A DNA stretch of 64,000 nucleotides from Mactra quadrangularis (Eukaryota > Mollusca > Bivalvia > Venerida > Mactridae): assembly GCA_025267735.1 (NCBI GenBank), contig CM046299.1, positions 18,498,232 through 18,562,231 on the forward strand, given 5' to 3'. Under the pieces are notes generated by a model. The model had not been told where the DNA came from. It ran no database searches and worked only from the letters and a program-made list of their open reading frames with translations. Of the stretch, positions 11,243 through 19,919 are shown piece by piece. Numbering within the stretch: the stretch's first letter is position 1; each line of letters starts with the position of its first letter. The position numbers and the translations under genes were made by a program.

Positions 11243-14200
11243 ATGGGTATCTCCGTGAAGGATGTTGGTGCCTATGAGTTCACTAAGGCATTTGCTGCAT
11301 TTTTGAAAAAGTAAGTAGTATTGAAGTGGTATAATTCGAAAGATGACCATGTCACATGTGGGCCGGTTAGCCAAAGAGTAAGAAGCAGTGTGGTCATTAT
11401 CATAATGTCTAAACCGTTCTATGGAGTCGGATAGATCGACTGGCGTCTAACATCAAATTGCATTTTCATGATTTTTGAAAAAAAATGGTATAGATCTGTT
11501 CATTAAATATGATGAATTAGAGCAATGAGTTAAATTTTGACCCCCCTCATGCTCTGGAAAAAAATTGAAATGAATTTACTATGGCACAGTATTCAATTTT
11601 AATCTCAGTAGTCTTAACCAGATATAAGTGACTTTAAATCAGTTTGCTTATAAAAAAAATATCAATTAATTTCTGAATAGAACTTATTCCTAGTTTGTTT
11701 TTTGGTAAAAGTAAATATTTAAAAAAAGGCAGTGGCTAGAGTTACAGTACCATAGCATGTTTTGGTGGAATAAGCGCATTGAATTGAAAAAAAAATGTGA
11801 TTTTTCTACTAATTAACTGCTGAGTTTTGTGTAAAATTGCTGACTTTTGGTAATTGCTGACACATGGGTATTTTTAACACAAGATTGTTAATATTCTTCT
11901 TAAAATCTTAAAGTTTGATGTGGAATGACAAACTGGATGTTTTCACAAAAACATTGACTTTCTAACAATTCAGTTAACGTTTTTCCCCCAAGTAGGCCTT
12001 ATAAGCACTTCTTATCATGCTAAATTCCCATTTTTTGTTAAGTCAATTTAACGTTTGAAAATTGTCGACTTTCTTACTAGACACTTGCAAATTATTCACA
12101 ATAAAAGTTACCATAGAAATTGCCTATTTGCTTTAAATTCCATCCAAATTTTACATATGCAGTCGAAATTGTTGCGCAATAAACATATCGCCGTATATTA
12201 AACAACTTCCTTTACTGTAGAACCTGGGTCTAGAGTTACGGTACCATTACTGTAGCCACTGTCTAAAAAAATAAGGCCAATGGCCTCAAGTATGCAACTG
12301 ATTCTCGTTTAGCCCCAGCCTTAACAGGGCTCAACAGTTTCAACCCAGGTCATGGGTAAGGTTTGATTCCCATTATTTGTGTCAGGTCTTTCCTCATTAA
12401 AAGTTGCTTGTTCTGATGTTTAAACTTGGTCACCCAGTTTATTGTGAAAATGATTTTCTCATGTGTGCCGATATTAAACTACATGTACTTTTTTTCATAC
12501 TATCAATATTATTATACTACAAATATTTTATTCTAGATCTGGTAAAATGAAGGTGCCAGAATGGACTGATTTCAGCAAAACTGGTCCATACAAAGAATTG
12601 CCTCCGAGCGAGTCTGACTGGTACTTTATTAGAGCTGGTAAGTGGATTATTGATATTTGTTTAAATTCTTTGTAGATCTACAATAAGCTCATTTGCTGTA
12701 AAAATTCATGATTCCCAATTCATGATGACTATTTTCAGCTTGATGACCAGTGAAAGTCTATTACTGATTTAATTCTGAGATGGGAATTGGTGAATGTAAC
12801 TTCAGATATTTTTTCAAATATTTATTGAGATAACTGAGAATTTTTTATTTTTTTTATTTTTAATCACTTACATTATTTATGTGGGTTCATAGTTTTTTTT
12901 TTAGAGGATTGCAACCTTTGAAAAGCGACAAATCGGGAATTTTGAAAATGTATCAGTCTCAAAAATCTAATTTAGCAGAATATTTTGTACATGGCATAAA
13001 AAACAGTTTTTCGATAATTATGTTAATAACTTTGTTTGCTTTGACATAGATGCCCTGGGACAAACAATGCTTTTTTCAGCTTAATAAACCCATTTAAGAA
13101 ATCAGTTGCTTGCATACATGTTTATATAAATAGTTCCAATGATGATCATTTCTCTCTTGAATGAACCATGAGAGTTAATACTGATTTAATGAGTCTGACT
13201 GGGACTAGTTTTGATGTTGAAAAATTGATACAGAATTTGTATACCATTAAAATTTAATTATTTGTGTTTTATTATACCCCCGCTTCGAAGAAGAGGGGGG
13301 GTATACTGTTTTACCCTTGTCCGTCCGTCCGTGTGTCTGTCCGTTACGAAATTTCTGTCGCAGTTTTCTCAGCAACTATATCATGCAGCAGCCTAATACT
13401 TTGCATATTGCTTCATCCCATAGTCCCATGTGGTGTAAAGCGATTTCATCCTCCTTGCTCATCTACCTCTGTTTGTCGCATATTTTTAGATTTTGGCGGG
13501 GGTATCACTAGTGAGCATTAGCTCACAGATTTACTTGTTGTTCCAATGATGATCTTTTTCTCTCTTGAATAAACCATGAGAGTACAAACTGATTTAATGA
13601 GTCTGATTGGAACATGTTTACTTGTTGAATAAATTACATAAAATTGTTATTGTTCTGAAAACTTTCTAGTGTTACTAAATATTAGTGATTTAAAATTTTA
13701 TACTTGATAATTAATTTTTGATGACCAATAAGCTATATCTGTTTGTTAGATTTTTACAACTGGTTTCCCCATGTTAAGTAGCAGACTATAGCAAATCCTC
13801 AGTAAAATCTACCCCAGACGATTACATAAGGCCCTGCACATGCAGTTAAAAGGATCCGTTCTACTTATATTGGCGCTTTTATTATTTCAAGTCTATATTG
13901 TAATGCCTTTAATGTCTGTTGCCCTTTTCAACCAAACATTATGTCAGTTAAAAGGTTTACCATTTGAGTAAAAAAATAAATCAATTTTATCAATTTGATT
14001 AGCACTTTGATTTGCTGTCATATTATGAAAATATGATCTACAACTTAGAGTATTTGCTGTTAGGAGCAAAAAAATTTTAATGCACAAATTCTATGTGTAT
14101 CCATGATATTTTTGTCATGAATCAAAGATAATTGTGTGCTATATAAATTGTTGTTCGATGAAAAACAGTTAAAGGTTTATTTACTCTAATTGTTGCTTAC

Positions 14201-17200
14201 TCTCATACATTGTTCAATCTCAAATGGCCACCTGATGTTTAAAATTATCATTCTTGAAAGTTTTTAGTTTTAATTACAGTATTATTAGAATAAATTACCC
14301 TATGTAATTCGATGAAATTGTCTTATTTCAGTATTTTAAAAATTTGCAACTTCTGATCATATATTAATTTTATCTAGAGTATGCAGGGTTAACATGAGTA
14401 TTGTCCAGTCACGAAATTCCAGTGGTAGAAAATACCATTATGTTAATTGCATAAATTAACTCAATTTTTGTTTTGTTGGAAATGCTCTAAAATGTGAAGA
14501 TAATTCTATTTAAGTATACAGCATTGTGGACTGATCAATTTCAGCATTTAGTTTCTATCCCTGTGTTAGGAGCCGAATATCTTCGTTATGCACAAATTCT
14601 ATGTGTATCCATGATATTGTTGTCATGTAATAGAAATAATTGTGTGCTATATAAAAGTTGATTGATGAAAAACAGTTAAAGGTTTATTTACTCTAATTGT
14701 TGCTTACTCTCATACATTGTTCAATTTCTCAAATGGCCACCTGATGTTCAAAATTTTCAATCTTACCAATCCATGATAAAGATACTGTAAAGAACCCATA
14801 ATTGTATGCAGGGTTAGCATGAGTATTGCCTAGTCTGGAAATTCTGAATTTTAGGTGTTAGAAAAAAGCATTATTTTGATTGCTTGTTAACTTAACCATA
14901 TATGTTGTCTGAAAATACATTGAAATGCTCTAAATGTGTAAATAATTACATTAAATTGTATACATGTAGCATTGTGGACTTCCCAATGTCAGCATTTAGT
15001 TGGTATTCCCATGTAAGGAGTCCAACATCTTCGTTATGCACAAATTCTATGTGTATCCATGATATTGTTGTCATGTATTAATGATAATTGTGTGCTATAT
15101 AAATTGTTGATTGATGAAAAACAGTTAAAGGTTTATTTACTCTAATTGTTGCTTACTCTCATACATAGTTCAATTTCTCAAAATGTCATATCATTCAAAT
15201 GGCCACCTGATGTTCAAAAATTATCAATTTTACCATCCATGAATGATGATTAAGATACTGTAAAGAACCCATAATTGTATACAGGGTTAGCATGAGCATT
15301 GTTTGGTCTGGAAATTCCAGTGGTAAACAAAAAGCATAATTATAATTGCTTGTTAACTTAGCAATATATGTTGTCTGAAAATACATTGAAATGCTCTAAA
15401 ATTATTTGTGTCAATAATTACACTAAATTGTAACAGTATGTAGCATTGTGGACTTCACAGTCAATGTCAGCATTTAGTTGGTATTTCCATGTAAGGAGTC
15501 CAACATCTCTGGTATGCACAAATTCTATGTGTATCCATGATATTGTTGTCATGTATTAATGATAATTGTGTGCTATATAAATTGTTGATTGATGAAAAAC
15601 AGTTAAAGGTTTAATTACTCTAATTGTTGCTTACTCTCATACATTGTTTTAATTTCTTTAATCGGCACCTGGTTATCCGAGTTATGCTGAGTTGTCATGA
15701 TTATTGTCTGGCCAGTGAACTCCTGCAGTAGAAAACTGAACATTGAGTTATTTTCATTGCTTGTAAACTAAGCAATACCTTTCTGAAGTTATAAAAATGT
15801 GTAGATATTTCCATATAATTCCATAAAGTGAACTTTACTTTGCAATATAGGTGTTTTACCAATCCTACTTGTGTAGTACAAGTTTTACAAATGGTTCCCA
15901 TTGTTTGTTTGTATATTTTCAGCATCGCTGTGCAGACATTTATACATCAAGTCACCTACTGGTGTTGGTTGTTTCAAAAGAATCTATGGAGGTAAGCCAA
16001 AAACATAGCTATTTTCTTTTTAGAATGGTCTTGTATGCCTGCAGCTAGTTGTAAACCCTTTCATGAAAATTTTACAATAATGTCAATTTCCCTTCATTAA
16101 TAGGATATATGGAGAAGTTTCCAGCCTTTTGGAAGGGTAGGCGAGTACTAGATATTGACAAAGGTCCAGGAAAGCTAGGTTTGTTGTGCTTGATGCAGTA
16201 AAATAACCAAAATGTGTTGACACGGCGTTAAACCCAGTAAAGCAAACAAATATTGTTGACTGTACATATCTGCAGTTATTTGCTATGTTTGCTGTAGTTA
16301 GCAATATAATCATATCGTCTACAGAAGACTGATTTCAGCCATAATCTTGTTGAAATCAAACTGGATAATGCTAGAGGCTGTAGTGTACCAAATAATAAGT
16401 GTGGTTACAAGATCTATTTTAATAGCTCATTTTATTATAGATTTTAAATATGTCCCTATGATGAATAAACTCATCTTTATACACCATGAAAGTATTATAC
16501 TGATTTAATTCTGAGTTGGGACATGTAGATTTTAATTTATTTTTATTTTTTGGAGCCTGAATAAAAGGTCTTCCATGGAATAACTCCTGAAATCTTGAAA
16601 TTCAGTAAATTTGGAAATTTTTCATTGTATTCTATTATGCTATGTTTGTCTAAGTGTTGAATGTATGAATCTTGAAACATGAAGAAAGTATTTATAACTG
16701 ACATTCTAACTAAATAACATGGAAAGATAATTGATTTATTTCATTTTGTAAGAAAAGTAGACTTGTTTTAACATGCATTTCATTGAGTGAAAGTGATCAT
16801 GGCTTGTCTTGAAGTTGACAATTTTTTGGGGCCATGAGAAAGGGCTCTCTCGTATAAAAGCTTCAGTGGTCATGACATAGCACTGTTGTCTAGTCAAAAC
16901 CTCGTAACTTTACCTTTTATGAATGGAAGTTATGAGGTTTAGACTAGACAACGATATGATATTTAGTTGAAATATAACAGTAGAATCAGACTCTGTAGGA
17001 TCCCAATCTCTGTATTACTCTGTACCCATGTTGTATAGGATCTCCTGACATCGCTCTGAGGGTCATTTCGAGATGATTTTGTGTGGACTATTCAGTCTGT
17101 AGCTGAAGACGAAACACTTATAATAGTCTAGTGATTTTGTAATTTCTATTTTTAGACCGTGTTAGGTGTGCTTATTTAACAACAATGTTATTATATTCAC

Positions 17201-19074
17201 AGGCTGTGATTGTACAGTATTTTGAAAATTGCTTCATATAGTCGATGTAAATTAGTCACTTAGCGCAATGATTTCGTCATGAATATTAAAAAGCAAAGAT
17301 CATGAATGTAACTTTTAAAATGAAGAAGCCGGATCTTATATTTGTAGGATTATGATACCATAAAGTCATTCAAATTTTCTATGTATCTTGAACAACTGTT
17401 GACTATTGGAACTTTTATTGATCTTATTCATTAATACAATAGCCATGGTGGGGGTTGGACACTAACACTGTTACAGTGTTGTTGGATTTCGATGATCTCG
17501 AATTCTTCGGAGAAATCCCAGTAATTCTCAGAGAGAGATTCCATCAGGATTCCTATAAATTGCCCTCAGGCTGAATTGTTTAGTACAATTTTTGACTGCA
17601 AGTATATTTAAAAGTTTTTTTGTCTTTTATTGGGGGAATCATTTATATTATGGAGGAATCCCTGATACTTAGTGATCTCTGGTAAAAACAGTTTGTGTCA
17701 AACCCTGGTCATGTAATGTTATAATACAAACAAAGTCATCAATATATAACCAACTATATTGTAGGTCTTAACAGAAGAGGAGCTGCTCCAGGTCACTTTG
17801 CTGTATCAACTGGTTCAATCTCCAGAAGACTGTTGAAAAGTCTTGAACAACTTAAACTTGTTGAAAAAGACCCCAATGGGTAAATATTATTTATATCATT
17901 GTCTCCCAATGTTCACACTTTAAAGGGTTTACAGTCTACGAAATTAGAATATGTGGTTTTCTGAACAGGTCATTTTGGCAGCTAGCACTATATCTTGTTT
18001 GTAGAAATTCGGCCAACCAAATGAAATTTTTGGTTGCCTGCACTAGAAATTGGTTGTCTCGGGCAATGGTACACCCACTACTTTAGTAGACTTATTTATG
18101 ACAGTTGTGACTGATCAATTCAGTCTCTGCATTAATTTTTAATAGTAAAAATTTCGCTAAGGCGAAAAGTTAGTGCTTTACGGAAAGTTAGTGCTTTACG
18201 GAGGGGGGGGGAATTTTGACCTGAAAAGGAGCCCTAAATTAACGTTAGTTGTTCTCTTATATACAGGTCATTTCTAAATGATGAATCATTTATTGTCTTG
18301 ATAACCCTGAGAGTACATAGACTGATTTAATGAGCCTGATATGAAATGATTCTGTTCTCTACTAATATTAATATTTGTTCATCATTATTGTGTAATATTT
18401 GCCTATTTGTATTTATTATCTTTTTAAGACAAGTCTTACAGGACCGAAGACATACCACCTATTTTATAAAATGAAAACTGTGTGAATGGGATAAAATTCA
18501 ATGCAGGACTTTTGGTCCTGTAAACCTGCAGATATAAAACGGACCTTAAAATTCTTTACAGGATTTGCCATATGTCTGCCAGGTTGGGCTGTGACTGCAT
18601 GTGTGCATATAAAATGATCCATGCAGACGAGCACTTATATTGTCATATCTGAAATTGTATAAACTGCCTTTAATTGATTGTCAATCAACACATTGTAGTT
18701 AGGAAGTTCTTGTTCAACCAGTCTTGCTTTGTTCATACATAGGTATTCATGCAAAGCCTACATTTTGTATTTTTTGGGCAAAATAATAGATCCATCTTCC
18801 TTCCCCAAAGAAATGGGTTTTTCAACTACTCATTTGCAAAATTCCTCGGTCTTTATAATTTGTACTAATGTAGTTTTATGGAAAATATTGGGGAGGGGAT
18901 ACATTGCTTTTATAGTTGAAATTTTCTATAAAATAATACTAAGTTGGTAGGGTTTTAGATATTGTTTTAATTCCTGTATTTGTTTATTTGTATTACAGTG
19001 GTAGAAGATTGACTTCCCAGGGACGTCGTGATTTGGACAGAATTGCTGCACAAGTTAAGTCTAAAAAGAAGTAA
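11243..19074 (+). CDS. RPS19: Ribosomal protein S19 (eS19), complete, 5 coding exons
   Basis: Small-subunit ribosomal protein eS19, needed for 40S assembly and late 18S rRNA maturation. Coding exons read as 11243-11310, 12537-12637, 15923-15991, 17765-17879 and 18999-19074 (stop TAA 19072-19074). All introns are GT-AG and phases agree at every junction. The product is 142 aa (human 145). Family sequence is visible throughout: start [13 protein letters not shown], then [61 protein letters not shown] and the C-terminal [17 protein letters not shown] followed by a lysine tail. The ATG lies directly after an acceptor AG, so the 5' UTR is in an upstream exon, normal for this gene. Introns are long (1.2, 3.3, 1.8 and 1.1 kb) and carry a snoRNA family. 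Identity is certain; exon ends are read from splice consensus and frame. Confidence 0.97.
12711..12787 (+). ncRNA. Box C/D snoRNA candidate, shifted guide (copy 1, RPS19 intron 2)
   Basis: A 77-nt candidate closed by the terminal stem ATTCCCA/TGGGAAT. It has a C box ATGATGA near the 5' end and a D box CTGA near the 3' end. The guide ACTGATTTAAT matches the other four copies, but here it joins the D box as AATTCTGA instead of AATGAGTCTGA, so three guide bases are missing. By the box-D-plus-five rule this would point to 18S A102 rather than A99, or leave the guide inactive. It lies inside the RPS19 intron in the sense orientation, as expected for a processed intronic snoRNA. Confidence 0.7.
13131..13207 (+). 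ncRNA. Box C/D snoRNA, SNORD57-like, 18S A99 guide (copy 2, RPS19 intron 2)
   Basis: Terminal stem TAGTTCCA/TGGGACTA (one G-T pair), C box ATGATGA and D box CTGA, 77 nt. The guide ACTGATTTAATGAG lies immediately upstream of the D box. It is complementary to the universally conserved 18S segment 5'-CTCATTAAATCAGT-3'. The fifth base from box D pairs with A99 (human numbering), the site served by SNORD57 in human and snR51 in yeast. The internal CCATGAGAGT is a plausible C' region shared with other copies. Host: RPS19 intron 2. Confidence 0.82.
13273..13526. mobile_element. 'tatacccccg' interspersed repeat, full copy (RPS19 intron 2)
   Basis: Begins with hairpin TATACCCCCGCTTCGAAG/GGGGGGTATA, then CTGTTTTACCCTTGTCCGTC and TCTCAGCAACTATATCATGC, and ends GGCGGGGGTATCACTAGTGA, inverted to the start. 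It sits between two SNORD57-like copies. Confidence 0.85.
13539..13614 (+). ncRNA. Box C/D snoRNA, SNORD57-like, 18S A99 guide (copy 3, RPS19 intron 2)
   Basis: A 76-nt unit with a perfect 7-bp terminal stem TGTTCCA/TGGAACA, C box ATGATGA, internal CCATGAGAGT and guide ACTGATTTAATGAG directly upstream of the D box CTGA. It is very similar to the copy about 330 bp upstream. The two are separated by an interspersed 'gggggtata' repeat, so the pair arose by duplication. Covariation of the terminal stem (TGTTCCA here, TAGTTCCA in its neighbour) argues for selection on pairing. Confidence 0.82.
14082..14212 (+). ncRNA. H/ACA-like snoRNA candidate, tandem unit 1 (RPS19 intron 2)
   Basis: A 131-nt core with H/ACA layout. 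Hairpin 1 is closed by GCACAAATT/AATTGTGTGC with apical stem CATGATA/TGTCATG and internal loops on both sides. The hinge holds ATATAA (fits box H ANANNA). Hairpin 2 contains AACAGTTA/TAATTGTT. ACA stands three bases from the proposed 3' end. This unit has a few changes in hairpin 1 relative to the other three. The basal stem of hairpin 2 is weak, and no target is assigned. Confidence 0.5.
14590..14719 (+). ncRNA. H/ACA-like snoRNA candidate, tandem unit 2 (RPS19 intron 2)
   Basis: Second tandem copy, 130 nt, with the same two-hairpin, hinge and ACA layout. The outer stem of hairpin 1, the apical CATGATA stem, the hairpin-2 stem and the terminal CATACATTG are kept. Flanking unit sequence (for example the GCATTGTGGACT region) differs more between copies than this core. 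Confidence 0.5.
15038..15168 (+). ncRNA. H/ACA-like snoRNA candidate, tandem unit 3 (RPS19 intron 2)
   Basis: Third tandem copy, 131 nt, nearly identical to unit 2 through both hairpins. The end reads ACATAG, so ACA is still followed by three bases. Sense orientation in RPS19 intron 2. Confidence 0.5.
15516..15646 (+). ncRNA. H/ACA-like snoRNA candidate, tandem unit 4 (RPS19 intron 2)
   Basis: Fourth copy, 131 nt, with the only visible loop change TTTATT to TTAATT in hairpin 2. It ends ACATTG. It lies about 280 bp upstream of RPS19 coding exon 3, a usual distance for an intronic guide RNA. Confidence 0.5.
16049..16247 (+). mobile_element. SINE family A copy (RPS19 intron 3)
   Basis: Body only: TCATGAAAATTTTACAATAA, TATGGAGAAGTTTCCAGCC, GGAAGGGTAGGCGAGTACT and the GTGTTGACACGGCGTTAAAC tail; head lost. 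Confidence 0.75.
16450..16524 (+). ncRNA. Box C/D snoRNA candidate, shifted guide (copy 4, RPS19 intron 3)
   Basis: A 75-nt unit with a perfect terminal stem ATGTCCC/GGGACAT, C box ATGATGA, internal CCATGAAAGT, the guide ACTGATTTAAT and D box CTGA. Like the first intron-2 copy it lacks the three bases between guide and D box (AATTCTGA), so the predicted target would move three bases. Sense orientation inside RPS19 intron 3. Confidence 0.7.
16885..16952 (+). other. miRNA-precursor-like hairpin in RPS19 intron 3
   Basis: Two 26-nt arms (16885-16910 and 16927-16952) pair almost completely, starting GTTGTCTAGTC and ending GACTAGACAAC, around a 16-nt loop. A 68-nt stem-loop has the size of an animal pre-miRNA. 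It could equally be a small inverted-repeat element; no clear target-site duplication is seen. Confidence 0.4.
17928..18097. mobile_element. MITE with ACAGTCTACGAAATTAG ends (RPS19 intron 4)
   Basis: Starts TTTACAGTCTACGAAATTAG and ends CACCCACTACTTTAGTAGAC, with internal TTTTTGGTTGCC and GGTTGTCTCGGGC. Related copy at 25430-25605. Confidence 0.7.
18268..18349 (+). ncRNA. Box C/D snoRNA, SNORD57-like, 18S A99 guide (copy 5, RPS19 intron 4)
   Basis: An 82-nt unit with terminal stem TCATTTC/GAAATGA, C box ATGATGA and internal CCTGAGAGT. The guide with flank ACTGATTTAATGAGC runs into the D box CTGA. This copy has C rather than T before box D, giving the longest match to 18S (GCTCATTAAATCAGT) of the five. 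Sense orientation in RPS19 intron 4. Confidence 0.82.
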
Positions 19075-19090
19075 AATGTGATGCATTGTA

Positions 19091-19096
19091 AATAAA
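19091..19096 (+). terminator. RPS19: RPS19 polyadenylation signal AATAAA
   Basis: Canonical AATAAA begins 17 nt after the RPS19 stop codon, giving a very short 3' UTR as is usual for ribosomal protein mRNAs. Confidence 0.85.
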
Positions 19097-19179
19097 GAGA
19101 AAAAACTTTATATTGTGTTTTAGTGTTAATGCTTGGAAGTTATTTTACTACTTTATGTAGAGTACCTGTGTAAGGGTCT

Positions 19180-19915
19180 GGTTCAACTCGACCTATGGAC
19201 ATTTCAACTTGTAATAGGGACAACTATATTAGTCAGTAGAGACAGCTCAACCTATGTATTATATTAATAGCTATTTGAGTTAATCATCTTATAGAGCTAA
19301 ACTTATTTTAATTGTGTTCATCATGGCTTGATGATATTTATGAAATAAAATCTGTGATTATTAGGGATTTAGATAATGTATTGATGAAAAACACATGAAA
19401 ATCTCAAAGATATTGCGTCTCTTTGTATTGTTAATTATAATATCTACATCTTTTTAAAAAAATACAATCATTTATATCTAATTTATGCTTAATTTTAATC
19501 AAGTGGTCAAAACTTTCTGATCATAGTTGTCCATTTTGTTTTACTATCGATTTCTCAGCCAATTTAGTAATGCATGAGTTTTGGTTAGTGTGATGGCATA
19601 CTACAATACATTTATAGTAGTAAGTTAGTGGAACTGAGAATTCATTGAATTCTTGGTGTGCCAATTTTGTTGAATTAGATTACAATATAAGGATTTAGAA
19701 TGAATGAAATGCTGAGAAATTTGCATAAAATATGAAACTCGACTGAGAACAAGTGCATTTTTAAATCGTTAATATCTTTACTACATAATTAATTTGTTGC
19801 TTATCGAAGTTGGTATTAAAAACGATTTTTAACTTGGTAATCTATTAATATCTGTATTTCGTGTTGAGCTGTCTCTACTAACAATTTAAGTTGTCCTGTC
19901 TCTGTGGAATTGATT
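19180..19915. repeat. Possible element with inverted TAGAGACAGCTCAAC ends
   Basis: GTAGAGACAGCTCAACC (19237-19253) is inverted at GTTGAGCTGTCTCTAC (19863-19878), with related flanks (GGACAACT and AGTTGTCC). No coding content between. Confidence 0.45.
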
Positions 19916-19919
19916 GCCA

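Larger units (their letters stand above)
14030..15700 (+). repeat. Four-copy tandem duplication of ~450-510 bp inside RPS19 intron 2
   Basis: The marker TGCACAAATTCTATGTGTAT begins at 14081, 14589, 15037 and 15515, giving steps of 508, 448 and 478 bp. Shared blocks in each unit are the 130-nt H/ACA-like core, a CAAATGGCCACCTGATGTTC block and a GCATTGTGGACT block. Length differences lie mainly outside the core. Confidence 0.9.

Noticed and set aside
13264..13521. Two overlapping ORFs of 85 and 64 aa in RPS19 intron 2
   Set aside because: They are translations of the 'tatacccccg' interspersed repeat, which recurs at 31371-31550.
17040..17130. Another C/D-like snoRNA in RPS19 intron 3
   Set aside because: ATGAT and CTGA are present but there is no terminal stem and no guide shared with the real family.
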